Shown: one piece after another, positions 46,825-56,701 of the stretch
Position numbering within the stretch: position 1 is the stretch's first letter
Layout: every line of letters starts with the position of its first letter
NCBI RefSeq assembly: GCF_004214795.1
Contig: NZ_CP035928.1
Coordinates: 2,170,001-2,234,000 of the forward strand
From: Malaciobacter pacificus
GTDB taxonomy: Bacteria; Campylobacterota; Campylobacteria; Campylobacterales; Arcobacteraceae
Direction: 5' to 3'
Length of the DNA stretch: 64,000 nucleotides
Position numbers and translations under genes: made by a program
The notes under the pieces: model-generated
What the model was told of the DNA's origin: nothing
Database searches by the model: none
The model's input: the letters and a program-made list of their open reading frames with translations, nothing else

Positions 46825-48929
46825 TATAATTCCTTTGATAAATACTCGTATAAATATAAGTGTTGTCTTAACTGTTTTAAACTATCAAGTTTTATTCCTT
46901 CTTCTATCCAGTTTTTTATCTCACTTGGTATTTGAAGCGGTTGTAATAACTCTTGCTTTTTCTCATCTGGTATTTTTTCATGTTCATTTAAAAGTGAGAT
47001 ATGAGATAAAATAGAAGTAATTCCTAAGTCTCTTTTTTGAGCTATTTCTTCTACACTATTACCTTCTAAAATCAATTCATAAGTATCAAGATAAGTTTTT
47101 GTTAGTTTTTTTAGTGGTGCTTTTTCTTTTAGTTTTTCACTAAACTCTTCTTTTATTTCACTACAAAGTCTTATAAATGGCTCTCCATACTTTTCATACT
47201 TTACTAAACCAACTCCATTTATATCTAACATCTCTCCTTTAGTAACTGGAAGTTTTGAAGCAAACTCTTTTAAACTCTTATCCCCAAATATCACATAAGC
47301 TGGCACTTCATGCTCTTGGGCTATTTCACGTCTAAGTGTTCTAAATCTTTCATATAATTGCTCATCAAAACTAAGTACTTCTTCGCTTTGTTCAACCTTT
47401 TGAGCGATTCCTAACTTATCACTATCTATTAGCAGTTTTTCTTTTCCTTTTAATATTTGCATACCTAAAGCTGTGATTTTCAGTGCTCTAAACTCACCTA
47501 AATCCAAAGCTTGCATATCTATTAGTTTATCAACTATTGCTATCCATTCATTTTTACTTTTATCAACTCCAAGTCCATAAACACTAAGCTTATCATGTCC
47601 AAATTCTAATATCTTTTGATTTTTTGAAGCCCTTAAAATATCTATGATATGGTTTGTCCCAAATCTTTGTTCACTTCTATATACTGCACTTAAAAACTTT
47701 TGAGCCTCAACACTTACATCAACTTGCTCAACTTCACCTTTTGTACAATTATCACATAAAATTTCACAATCTTCTATCTCATCTTCAAAATACTTTGCTA
47801 TTAGTTTATGACGACAATTATTTGATACACAGTATCTATACATGGCTTCTAGTTTTTCAAGTCCAGTTTGGGTATAACTATCATCTATTGCTTCTTGAAT
47901 TTGTATCTTTCTTTTTACCTCATCACTTTTAGAATAAAGTAAATACACATAAGACATCTCTCCATCTCTTCCAGCTCGCCCTATTTCTTGATAATAGTTT
48001 TCTAGTGTTTTTGGTAAGCTTGTATGTATAACAAATCTAATATTTGATTTATCAATTCCCATTCCAAAAGCAATAGTTGCAACAACTATATCAATCTTTT
48101 CGTATACAAAATCCTCATATACTTCGTCTTTAATCTGTGGACTTAAACCTGCGTGATAAGCTTTTGCGCTATATCCACTTTCACTTAGAAACTGCGCAGT
48201 TGATTCAGCCTCTTTTCTAGTAAAGGTATAGATGATTCCACATAAGCCTTTATGCTCTTTTAGGAAGTTTAGTATTTGAGTTTTACCATTTACTATTCGT
48301 GGTTCAACTTTTATATCTAAATTATCTCTTACCGTTTTTGCTCTAAAAAGTCTTGGATTTACTAAGTTTAGTGAGGCACAAATATCATCTTGTACTTTTT
48401 TTGTAGCAGTTGCAGTAAATGCTGCAATTGGTGTATTTGGGAAAAACTGTTTTAATCTATCAAGATTTCTATACTCAGCTCTAAACTCATGACCCCAAGC
48501 AGATACACAGTGAGCTTCATCTATTACAAAATAGTTTATATCTACTCTTTGTAGAACTCCTACAAACTCATTTGAAGTAAATCTCTCAGGAGCTACATAG
48601 ATAAACTTTAAATCCCTATTTAAAAGCTTTTGCATTGTAAAACTATTTTCATCATTTGATTGTGATGAACTTATCATTTCTGCACTAATATCTAAATCAT
48701 TTAAAGCTTTTACTTGATCTTGCATAAGTGCAATAAGTGGGGAGATTACAACAGTAACTCCACTCATAAGTAATGTTGGAAGTTGATAGCAAAGTGATTT
48801 TCCACCACCAGTAGGTAAGATTGTCAATACATCTTGTTTGTTTAAAATAGTATCGACAACCTCTTCTTGAAAACTTCTAAACCCATCATGTCCAAAAGTC
48901 TCTTTTAGTATTTTGTATTTGTTATTCAT
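46824..48929 (-). CDS. recQ: RecQ-family ATP-dependent DNA helicase
   Basis: 701 residues. Helicase motifs: I ILPTGGGKSLCYQLP, II VIDEAHCVSAWGHEFR, III AFTATATKKV, VI YYQEIGRAGRDGEMS. The zinc-binding region (YCVSNNCRHKLI ... CEILCDNC) and a C-terminal HRDC-like domain (FRTLRREIAQEHEVPAYVIFGD) followed by a helical tail are present. 3'-5' helicase acting in replication-fork repair and recombination. It is 91 nt downstream of the last Wadjet gene, with TGATAATAT close to the ATG as a possible promoter and no obvious Shine-Dalgarno. Confidence 0.93.
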   Translation of the reverse strand: MNNKYKILKETFGHDGFRSFQEEVVDTILNKQDVLTILPTGGGKSLCYQLPTLLMSGVTVVISPLIALMQDQVKALNDLDISAEMISSSQSNDENSFTMQKLLNRDLKFIYVAPERFTSNEFVGVLQRVDINYFVIDEAHCVSAWGHEFRAEYRNLDRLKQFFPNTPIAAFTATATKKVQDDICASLNLVNPRLFRAKTVRDNLDIKVEPRIVNGKTQILNFLKEHKGLCGIIYTFTRKEAESTAQFLSESGYSAKAYHAGLSPQIKDEVYEDFVYEKIDIVVATIAFGMGIDKSNIRFVIHTSLPKTLENYYQEIGRAGRDGEMSYVYLLYSKSDEVKRKIQIQEAIDDSYTQTGLEKLEAMYRYCVSNNCRHKLIAKYFEDEIEDCEILCDNCTKGEVEQVDVSVEAQKFLSAVYRSEQRFGTNHIIDILRASKNQKILEFGHDKLSVYGLGVDKSKNEWIAIVDKLIDMQALDLGEFRALKITALGMQILKGKEKLLIDSDKLGIAQKVEQSEEVLSFDEQLYERFRTLRREIAQEHEVPAYVIFGDKSLKEFASKLPVTKGEMLDINGVGLVKYEKYGEPFIRLCSEIKEEFSEKLKEKAPLKKLTKTYLDTYELILEGNSVEEIAQKRDLGITSILSHISLLNEHEKIPDEKKQELLQPLQIPSEIKNWIEEGIKLDSLKQLRQHLYLYEYLSKEL

Positions 48930-49020
48930 GCACTGATATTATCAAAATTTCAGTTAAGGGGTAATTGATTTAATTACAAATAATAAAAAATAAAATTAAA
49001 CCAAAGTATTTTATTACATC

Positions 49021-49863
49021 TTAATTTAATATCAATACTTCTTGTTCTACGGTTGTTTTATATTTATTAATTAATGCAATTAAGTTTTCTAAATATTTTT
49101 CATCACTTTTAAGATTTTTATACTTATCATACTGGTTAAAATACAAGATTGAATTTGCACTTTCGAGTAACTCTTCTAAATTTTGTGGAATAAAAAAAGA
49201 TGAATGATTTAAAATTTTGGATTTAATTTCATTTAAATATATTGAAATACCAGCTAAATCTATATCTCCAAAATATATTATTTCATTCTCAAAATATTTT
49301 AAGTATTCGTAAATAGCTGAATTTCTAAAAATAAATAGTATTTTTTTATTATAGATTTCAAATAGATATTTTTGTTTTTTTATTTGTAATAGGTTTTCAA
49401 AATTTTCTACTATTACTATCAGAATATCTTTATTTACTTCTATCTTTGATAGGTGATTTATAAAAATTGAGCCATTTAGTATCGAATTTACTTGTATTTT
49501 TTCATTATCTACTATAATTTCAATATTTTCTAAACTATTTAGATAAATACCCTTTTGTACATTAGTTTTTTTTGATTTTGTATTACTTGTAATTTTAGAT
49601 AGTTCTGATCTTGATATCTCTTTTTTATTTATCGTATTTATATACTCATTTAGATTTTTTATTTTGTATTTATTTTCTAAAAATAAATTTAATCTATCTT
49701 TATATAAAAGTATTATCTTCGCTTTTCTTGTACTTAATCTTTTTAGATGGATTATTTGCTCTTGTATTAATTCTTCTAAAAGTTTTTTATCTTTTAATTC
49801 ACTTGCATTTAACTCATTCTCTAAGATTAATTTTTTTATTATTTTTGCACTTGATATTTTCAT
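49021..49863 (-). CDS. jetD: Wadjet nuclease subunit JetD-like (TOPRIM)
   Basis: 280 residues. The C-terminal half has TOPRIM-type features of the DUF2220/JetD family: acidic start ILIVIVENFENLL, the DxD motif in IIYFGDIDLAGISIYL, and a terminal EQEV. N-terminal residues look helical and would bind the SMC complex or DNA. In characterised Wadjet systems JetD cleaves circular DNA extruded by JetABC. It begins 1 nt after jetC. Shorter than the JetD of type I systems, so subtype is left open. Confidence 0.75.
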   Translation of the reverse strand: MKISSAKIIKKLILENELNASELKDKKLLEELIQEQIIHLKRLSTRKAKIILLYKDRLNLFLENKYKIKNLNEYINTINKKEISRSELSKITSNTKSKKTNVQKGIYLNSLENIEIIVDNEKIQVNSILNGSIFINHLSKIEVNKDILIVIVENFENLLQIKKQKYLFEIYNKKILFIFRNSAIYEYLKYFENEIIYFGDIDLAGISIYLNEIKSKILNHSSFFIPQNLEELLESANSILYFNQYDKYKNLKSDEKYLENLIALINKYKTTVEQEVLILN

Positions 49864-49864
49864 T

Positions 49865-52800
49865 TTATATCTTTGAAATTATTTCATTTACTAAAGTTTT
49901 ATGATTTTTTGTTGTATTTAACAAATATACTCTTTTGTATGTTGTTACAATTTTTTCATCAGGAGCTCCATTCAAAAATTCTATTTTTTGTGAGTTTGCA
50001 AAGCTTATCAATTCTTTTAAATATTTAGGAGACAATATTCCTATTTCATCTAAAATACAGTGTAAATAAATCTCTTCATTTTTATCTTTTTGAGCACTTT
50101 TTCTTGAAAGATTTAACATAGCAATATAAACCATAACCTTTACCATCACATCTGTTCCATTTGAACCAATATCATCTAAAACTCTTACAAATCCTGTATC
50201 ATGTCCATTTTCAATTGCACGAAATTCTAAAATAAAACTATCTTCTAAGTCTAAAATTTCTTTTTTATTATATTTGAAAAGATATTCATTAAGTTTTCTA
50301 AAAAGCTTTAAGATACGATTATTAAAGCTGCTATCAGCCCCAAGTGGGTTGAATAAATTCACTTCATTTACAAAGCTGTTATTATTGTATTCATCTTTTA
50401 ATTCTTCTAAAATCTGTACAATTTTATCATCACTTTTTTCATGTTTTAATTCAACTTTTTCTATAACATTTATATTTTGCAAATCTTTTAGGTTTTGATT
50501 TATTTTTGATATTGTTGCTTTTATTTTTCCACTTGCATCAAGTAAATCAGAGATTTGTTTTGTATATGAACTTAAACTCATAGAATAAGTACTTGAAAGT
50601 GTATCTTTAAAGTATTTTATTTTATTTTGTTCATAAAACTCTTTTAGTAATTTTGTATTTTGAAGCAATTCTTCTTTTTCTAAACTATTTGGGGCATTAA
50701 GATTTAGCACATTTTGCGATTTAAACTTTGAAAATATTTTATTTAGATTTGATTTTAGTTCTTTTATAGCCTTATTGCACTCATCTTCTATACTATATAA
50801 AATAGCCTGCATATTTGAAATATCTATAAAAGCATCTATTTTATACTCATCATCAAAATATATTTTGATATTTTCGTAAAAATTTCCACTTTTAATTTTT
50901 TCATATTCTTCAATATTTGCTTTATATTCGTCTAGTTGTTTATTTAATTTTTCTATTTTTAAAGTAATTTTTGATATATCATCATTTAGAATTTTTAGTT
51001 CTTTTTCATATCTTAATTGAAATTCGTTTATATTACTTTCACACTCTTTTTTATTTTGTTTAATCTGTTTTTCTTTATCAAAGTACTCTTCTTTATCTTT
51101 TTTATATCCAAAAACCATTTCACGGTTTTGTTCAATATCTTTAAGTTTTAAACTAAATTTTTCTAACTCTTTCTCTTTTTGATTTAAAGTTTTTGTATCA
51201 ACTCTACTTTTATTTAAAGCTTTTTGTTTTAAAACTTTTAACTCATTTATGCTTTTCTCTAAATCATTTTTTAAGATATTCTCTTTTGATTTTAAATTTT
51301 CTAGATTTTCATTTTTTTGAGAAATCAGAAGATTTATCTCCTTTGTATAGTTTGTTTTTATAGATTGACTCTTATTTTGATACTCTTTTTTTAAATTTTC
51401 ATATACTTCTTTGTTCTTTTTTAAATCGGATTCTAAATTTTCTTTCTTTATTTTAAATTCTGCTAGTTTTTCATTTTTTAATTCACTTGCTTTTTTTATT
51501 AAAATATCAAGTTTATTTTTTTCTTTTAAAAGCTTTGTTTCATAATTATTTAACTCTTTTGAGTTCTTATCCATCTCTTTATTTATTTCACTTTTTTCTT
51601 TATAAATCTTAGAAATAGATTTTTCCAAATCTTGATTTATTTTTGTTTTTTCTTTTTCTAATTTTAATAATTCATTTTCTAAATATATATTTTTTTCTCC
51701 TATACTTCTTTTAATAAACTCTTCATCATAAGAGTTATCAAGTTTTATATCTATATCAAAACCATATAAAGTTGAATTATTATCTATTTTTTTTGGATTT
51801 AAATCTTTTGAAAAAAGAATCTCATCTTTTAAAAGAGTTGTTATTTTTGTTAAATTTGGAGTTTTTTCATCATTTAAAAACTTTAAAAATGAATCCTCAT
51901 CTATATCTAATCTTTTTCTTAAAATCTCTATCTCTTTTGTTTTCTCTTTTTTTATTTCATTAAAAGAAAATGCAAATTTATCAATAGTTTTATCTGCTTG
52001 ATTTTGCTCTTTTTGGATTTGAAAATCGAGTTTTTCAAGACTATTTCTTGATTTTTGAATTTCTAAATTAAGTGTTGATATTTTATCTTTATAATTTTCA
52101 AGATTTTTTTTGATAATATTTTTTTCATCTTTTAAAAATTCTTTTAAAGAAATTGTATTTATTTCTAGATTTATCTCATTTAGTTTTTTTTCTAAGCTTT
52201 CTTTTTTAGCTTCAAACTCATTAAAAATAGGATTGTATTTTTCTTCCTCTTTTTTTATTTTTTGTTCTTTATTTTTTTGATACTTCTCTTTTAAATTCAA
52301 AAACTCATTTTCTAAAATATTTTTATCTCTTTCTATGTTGTTTATTAAAGCTTTTGTCTCGTTTGACTTTACTTCTATTAGATTATCAAAACTTTTGGCT
52401 TGTTCTTCTCCTTTTTTGCTTAGGCTTAAAATCTCCTCATTTAGTGAGTTTTGTTTTTGTTTATAAATAGTTTCATTTGATTGCTCTTGTAAAAGATTCT
52501 CTATATTTTTATCTTTGTAAAAATTTTGTCTTTTAGTTGACTCTTTAATAGTATTATCTAGAATTATTAGTTCATTTTTCTGTTTTTGAATTTTTTTATC
52601 ATTTACTATTTTTAGATTTTTCTTTTTATTATTTAAACTTTCAATCTCGTTTTCTAAGTTTTGAATATCTAAACTTAGAATATCTTGCCTTTCTAAAGAG
52701 TAGTTAAATCCTGCATATAATTTTTTTGATTCATCTTTTAAGAATTGCTCTTTTTCAAAATATTGTTTATAATTTTTTATTGCAGATTTTATGTTCTCTT

Positions 52801-53500
52801 CATTTTTCTCATACTCATCTATAACTTCAATATCATCTAAAAATCTACTCAAATTTGAAGAAATATTCTGTAAATCAATTGGTATAAAATCATCAATATC
52901 ACTTACTAAGCTTTTTTTTATAACATCCGAATCAAGTTTTGAATTTATAAAAATATTTGAGATTGTTTTGTGTATTTGATTAAAACTTTGATTTGCTTTT
53001 AATAGTGCAAACTCTTTATACTCTCTTGTTTGTCCATATAAAATATCTCTATACTCTTTTGCACTTGCTATTACATTTGAAATATTTATTTTTTCTTCTC
53101 TTATTTTTGCAATAACTTTTTCAATATTTAAAGCAATACTATCTTCAATAAATAACTTTTGTAAATCTATCTCTTTGTAAGAACTAAAAAATCTAAATTT
53201 TATAGGTGAGAAGTGTGAAGTTTTATAAAGTAACACATAATTTATACCATGAATATTTTTATATCTATAAATCAAATATGAGTTTAAACTTTCAAAATAA
53301 TACTCATGAAAACTCTTTTTCTTTGATTGATTTATACCAAGTCTTTTACTATTTGCACTATAAAAGAATAATAAGGCTCTTAATATAGTAGTTTTACCAA
53401 CTCCATTTGCTCCACAAAAAAGTGTATTTCCTTCTATTTGTACTTTTGCAAAATCAAAAGAGGCACTATTTATAAAAACTACTTGATTTAATTTAATCAT
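49865..53500 (-). CDS. jetC: Wadjet SMC-like ATPase JetC
   Basis: 1211 residues. Walker A near residue 35: GANGVGKTTILRALLFFY. Walker B near the C-terminus: IYLHCILDEIGILSPKYL. In between lies about 900 residues of Lys/Glu-rich coiled coil with a central hinge-like interruption (DNSTLYGFDIDIKLDNSYDE, roughly 560-585). This is the SMC/MukB/MksB layout. Wadjet JetC extrudes DNA loops and senses small closed circles. It overlaps jetB by 8 nt. Confidence 0.85.
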   Translation of the reverse strand: MIKLNQVVFINSASFDFAKVQIEGNTLFCGANGVGKTTILRALLFFYSANSKRLGINQSKKKSFHEYYFESLNSYLIYRYKNIHGINYVLLYKTSHFSPIKFRFFSSYKEIDLQKLFIEDSIALNIEKVIAKIREEKINISNVIASAKEYRDILYGQTREYKEFALLKANQSFNQIHKTISNIFINSKLDSDVIKKSLVSDIDDFIPIDLQNISSNLSRFLDDIEVIDEYEKNEENIKSAIKNYKQYFEKEQFLKDESKKLYAGFNYSLERQDILSLDIQNLENEIESLNNKKKNLKIVNDKKIQKQKNELIILDNTIKESTKRQNFYKDKNIENLLQEQSNETIYKQKQNSLNEEILSLSKKGEEQAKSFDNLIEVKSNETKALINNIERDKNILENEFLNLKEKYQKNKEQKIKKEEEKYNPIFNEFEAKKESLEKKLNEINLEINTISLKEFLKDEKNIIKKNLENYKDKISTLNLEIQKSRNSLEKLDFQIQKEQNQADKTIDKFAFSFNEIKKEKTKEIEILRKRLDIDEDSFLKFLNDEKTPNLTKITTLLKDEILFSKDLNPKKIDNNSTLYGFDIDIKLDNSYDEEFIKRSIGEKNIYLENELLKLEKEKTKINQDLEKSISKIYKEKSEINKEMDKNSKELNNYETKLLKEKNKLDILIKKASELKNEKLAEFKIKKENLESDLKKNKEVYENLKKEYQNKSQSIKTNYTKEINLLISQKNENLENLKSKENILKNDLEKSINELKVLKQKALNKSRVDTKTLNQKEKELEKFSLKLKDIEQNREMVFGYKKDKEEYFDKEKQIKQNKKECESNINEFQLRYEKELKILNDDISKITLKIEKLNKQLDEYKANIEEYEKIKSGNFYENIKIYFDDEYKIDAFIDISNMQAILYSIEDECNKAIKELKSNLNKIFSKFKSQNVLNLNAPNSLEKEELLQNTKLLKEFYEQNKIKYFKDTLSSTYSMSLSSYTKQISDLLDASGKIKATISKINQNLKDLQNINVIEKVELKHEKSDDKIVQILEELKDEYNNNSFVNEVNLFNPLGADSSFNNRILKLFRKLNEYLFKYNKKEILDLEDSFILEFRAIENGHDTGFVRVLDDIGSNGTDVMVKVMVYIAMLNLSRKSAQKDKNEEIYLHCILDEIGILSPKYLKELISFANSQKIEFLNGAPDEKIVTTYKRVYLLNTTKNHKTLVNEIISKI

Positions 53501-54035
53501 TAGTTACCTCTTTTATTGATTCACAAAACTTTTGAATATAATTAAATGAGCTTAGAGTTAAATATATCTCTTCTTCCTCATTCTCAATTGCCATAACTCC
53601 TTTACTTACAAAATCATCAAGAATTTTTTTACATTTTTGATAAAGTGTTACATCTCTTTTATCTAGTTTTGAAAGTTTATTTTTTAATATAGTATTCTCA
53701 TTTATTGATGCTAATAATTGTGAAGGAGATACTTTATATCCAACTGAAAAATCATTTTGATACTCTAGGATAAAATCAAGTAAATCAATAAATTTTATAA
53801 TATTATTTAACTTGTTTTCAATTTGAAATTTATTTTCCTCTTTAGAAAAATAAAAGTAATCTTGCTCTTTATTTAAAATATATCCAATATATGAAAAATA
53901 CTCATAAAGTGAGTCATAATTATCATAAACAATTGAATAAAGTTTTCTATGAGTAGGTTCAGGATAATTTTCACATAAAAATTTACCTGATTTTAAAATA
54001 TCAAAAATCTCATCTGTTCTATTTGGAACTAACAT
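53493..54035 (-). CDS. jetB: Wadjet subunit JetB-like (MukE/MksE-type)
   Basis: 180 residues, winged-helix-like and largely helical (KLDKRDVTLYQKCKKILDDFVSKGVMAIENEEEEIYLTLSS resembles the MksE/DUF4194 wing with an acidic beta-hairpin). Identification rests on size, position between a kleisin-like gene and an SMC-like ATPase gene, and 8-nt overlap with jetC. By family knowledge it binds the kleisin JetA. Confidence 0.7.
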   Translation of the reverse strand: MLVPNRTDEIFDILKSGKFLCENYPEPTHRKLYSIVYDNYDSLYEYFSYIGYILNKEQDYFYFSKEENKFQIENKLNNIIKFIDLLDFILEYQNDFSVGYKVSPSQLLASINENTILKNKLSKLDKRDVTLYQKCKKILDDFVSKGVMAIENEEEEIYLTLSSFNYIQKFCESIKEVTND

Positions 54036-54049
54036 GTTAACACCTTTTT

Positions 54050-55228
54050 TTATTTTGCATAAACCATAATATATTTAAAACCATTATAAACTTGATATGA
54101 GTTTTGCAAAACATAACTCTCTTCATACAAAAGTAACATCTTACAAAATAGCTCTATTTTTTGCTCATCATCTAAATTTTCATTGAACTTTTTATATAAA
54201 ATAAACTCAAAAAGATTATAGTTTGTAGCTAAAAATTCACTATTTAATCTATCTGTATCTATAATATATTTTTGTTCAAATTGAGAATTTAAAAACTCTT
54301 CATCAATTTTAGAAGCATATTTCTGTTCAACTTTTTTAAGTTTTTTATTTTTTAGGAGTTTTTTGACTATATCTTGATAGTTTGAGTCATAAATCAAATC
54401 ATGATTTAGGTTTGTTTTAAAATTTGTGCTTAAATTTGAGAACTTCAAAGGCATATTTTGTTCACATAAAACTAAAATATCTGTTTTCTCTTTTAATTCA
54501 AAATTATCTCTTAACTCTTTTAGCCTTATAACTTTTTGCCAAAAAGATACTTTTTTTATACTTCTATTAATATACTCTATAACCTCTTTTTGTAAAGCAA
54601 TCAAAGATAAAGATAAATCATGCATTTTTATTTTTAAATCTCTTTGAAGTTGTAGTATCTCATTGTCATAAGAATTTACAAAAAAAATCTCTTCTAAAAG
54701 TAAAATCTTTTGTACTTTTTGCTTTATAATTATCAATTTTTCAACTCTTGTTTTATGAAACTCTAAAGCGTTTATTTTAGATTTAAAATCCTCTTGGGTT
54801 TTATATACTAAACCTATATGATGAGATAGTTGTATTATATTTTTTAGTATTAAAAGAGGTATTTGTTTTAAATATCTTCTAATTTTTTTAATATCATTTT
54901 TTGTTTTTTCATAATCTTTTATCTCTTTTACATTTGATATATGAAAAACAAGATGTTCTAAAATATCATCTATAGCACCAATTTTTATATCTCTTGAGGT
55001 ATCAAGAAACTCTTCAAAGAACTCTATTAATCTATCATCTAGTTCTATTAAATCATCGCTTAAAGACACTAGTTCTACTTCATTAAAATACTGTATTTTT
55101 TCATAATCTATTTTTTCATTTATTAATTCAGATATTTTGACAATTTGATTTCTTTTTTCGAAAAGAGTTTCAAAAAATAGTCTATTATTGTAAAGAGTTC
55201 TAAGAAGAGTTTCTATATTTGTTAACAT
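54050..55228 (-). CDS. jetA: Wadjet kleisin-like subunit JetA (MukF/MksF-type)
   Basis: 392 residues, almost entirely helical with an N-terminal winged-helix-like portion (NIETLLRTLYNNRLFFETLF) and long middle helices (EFHKTRVEKLIIIKQKVQKIL). The C-terminal 100 residues would contact the ATPase head. It is the first gene of the four-gene set, and 31 nt separates it from the upstream dehydrogenase gene, so it may be read from the thyA-folA transcript. Called mainly from gene order A-B-C-D. Confidence 0.68.
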   Translation of the reverse strand: MLTNIETLLRTLYNNRLFFETLFEKRNQIVKISELINEKIDYEKIQYFNEVELVSLSDDLIELDDRLIEFFEEFLDTSRDIKIGAIDDILEHLVFHISNVKEIKDYEKTKNDIKKIRRYLKQIPLLILKNIIQLSHHIGLVYKTQEDFKSKINALEFHKTRVEKLIIIKQKVQKILLLEEIFFVNSYDNEILQLQRDLKIKMHDLSLSLIALQKEVIEYINRSIKKVSFWQKVIRLKELRDNFELKEKTDILVLCEQNMPLKFSNLSTNFKTNLNHDLIYDSNYQDIVKKLLKNKKLKKVEQKYASKIDEEFLNSQFEQKYIIDTDRLNSEFLATNYNLFEFILYKKFNENLDDEQKIELFCKMLLLYEESYVLQNSYQVYNGFKYIMVYAK

Positions 55229-55259
55229 AAAAAATTATATATTTTTCTTTCTTATATTA

Positions 55260-56186
55260 TTATTTTATAAACTCTTCAATATTTTTAGCAACTAATTCTA
55301 TAAGTCTAGCTCTAGCTTCTATACTTGCCCACCCTATATGTGGAGTAAGCAATAGTTGCTCTTTATTTTTCACTTTTAATAGTGGATTTGATTCTTCTAT
55401 TGGTTCAACTGATACTACATCAATACCACAATAAATCTCTTTTTCATCTATGATTTTTGCTAAATCTGGTTCATTTATAATTCCACCTCGACCTAGGTTT
55501 AGAAGTATTGCACCATCTTTGATATTTTTCATATTTTCATAGTTTAATAAATCTTTTGTATCTTCATTTAAAGGGCAATGAATTGAGATAATATCACTAG
55601 TGCTTAGTAGTTCATCTAGTTCTACTCTTTTATATTCACTATTTGAGTTTTTACCACTTGTAGAGTAATACACAACTTCACAATCAAAAGCCTTAGCTTT
55701 TTTTGCAAAGTTTCTTCCAATATCACCAAGTCCAATAACCCCTACTCTTTTACCATCAAGTTCATGAAATAGTGCATCTATATGAGTGAAGATTTCACTT
55801 TTTTGCCAATTACCTTCATCTACATATTTTTTATAATAATCAAGTTTAGATACAAAATGAAAAATCATAGAAAAAGCAACTTGAGCAACAGACGAGCTAG
55901 AATACCCAGCTACATTTTTTACCTCAATTCCTTTTTTCTTTGAATGAACTAAATCTACATTATTAGTTCCAGTTGCACTTATACAAATAAGTTTTAGATT
56001 TGAATTATCCATAATGTGTGAATCAATCACAACTTTATTTGTGATAACTATATCAGCATCTTTTACACGCTCTAAAGTTTCGTCTTCTTTTGTAATATCA
56101 TAGCTTATAAGCTCACCAAATTTATCAAAAACACTTAGGTCTACATCAGAACCTAAAGTTTCTCTATCAAGTAGTACTATTTTCAT
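55260..56186 (-). CDS. D-isomer-specific 2-hydroxyacid dehydrogenase (glycerate dehydrogenase-like)
   Basis: 308 residues. NAD-binding Rossmann motif GKRVGVIGLGDIGRNFA; catalytic Arg region AILLNLGRGGIINE, Glu in VVSVEPIEESNPLL and His in LLLTPHIGWASIEAR. Sequence style is that of HprA-like hydroxypyruvate/glycerate reductases, but D-lactate or other 2-hydroxyacids are possible. It lies 2 nt after folA on the same transcript. Confidence 0.85.
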   Translation of the reverse strand: MKIVLLDRETLGSDVDLSVFDKFGELISYDITKEDETLERVKDADIVITNKVVIDSHIMDNSNLKLICISATGTNNVDLVHSKKKGIEVKNVAGYSSSSVAQVAFSMIFHFVSKLDYYKKYVDEGNWQKSEIFTHIDALFHELDGKRVGVIGLGDIGRNFAKKAKAFDCEVVYYSTSGKNSNSEYKRVELDELLSTSDIISIHCPLNEDTKDLLNYENMKNIKDGAILLNLGRGGIINEPDLAKIIDEKEIYCGIDVVSVEPIEESNPLLKVKNKEQLLLTPHIGWASIEARARLIELVAKNIEEFIK

Positions 56187-56188
56187 GA

Positions 56189-56692
56189 TTAGTCTTTTTT
56201 AACCCAAACTTTGAATTTCCAAGCAGGTGATTTAACTTTTCCATGCTCAATAATTTCATCATAAGATCTCTCTTCTTCTAAATCCCAAGTAGAAAAATCA
56301 ATTGGTTTTAAAAATGCATCAGCAACACCTTCAAAATCAATTTCTGATAAATACATTTTATCAACGTATGGAAATAATGATTCATAAATATTAGCACCAC
56401 CAATTATAAATAGTTCTTCTTCAGCATTTTTTCTAGCAAAATTAAATGCCTCTTGAACATCACTAAAAGTATGAACACCTGAATGTTCAAACCCACTATT
56501 TGATAATACTAATGAAGTTCTATTTGGAAGAGGTTTTCCTATAGATTCAAATGTTTTTCTTCCCATTAAGATATGGTGTCCTGAAGTAATAGCTTTAAAG
56601 TTTTTAAAATCTTCGCTTATATGCCATAACATTTCATTATTTAGACCTATTTCCCAGTTTTTTCCATATGCAACTATCATTGAAATTTTCAT
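56189..56692 (-). CDS. folA: dihydrofolate reductase
   Basis: 167 residues. Conserved segments: MIVAYGKNWEIGLNNEMLWH (Met20-loop region), HHILMGRKTFESIGKPLPNRT, and ELFIIGGANIYESLFPYVDKMYLSEI. It regenerates tetrahydrofolate consumed by thymidylate synthase, whose gene is directly upstream (9 nt). Confidence 0.95.
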   Translation of the reverse strand: MKISMIVAYGKNWEIGLNNEMLWHISEDFKNFKAITSGHHILMGRKTFESIGKPLPNRTSLVLSNSGFEHSGVHTFSDVQEAFNFARKNAEEELFIIGGANIYESLFPYVDKMYLSEIDFEGVADAFLKPIDFSTWDLEEERSYDEIIEHGKVKSPAWKFKVWVKKD

Positions 56693-56701
56693 TTTTTATC
56701 C

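Noticed and set aside
49611-53388. Several hydrophobic + strand ORFs opposite the Wadjet genes
   Set aside because: Leu/Ile/Phe runs are the antisense of Lys/Asn/Glu coiled-coil codons of jetC and jetD.
49021-55228. Chromosomal MksBEF condensin as the identity of the SMC operon
   Set aside because: The fourth gene has a TOPRIM GDIDLAG motif typical of JetD and is 1 nt from the ATPase gene, so the nuclease-containing Wadjet form fits better.
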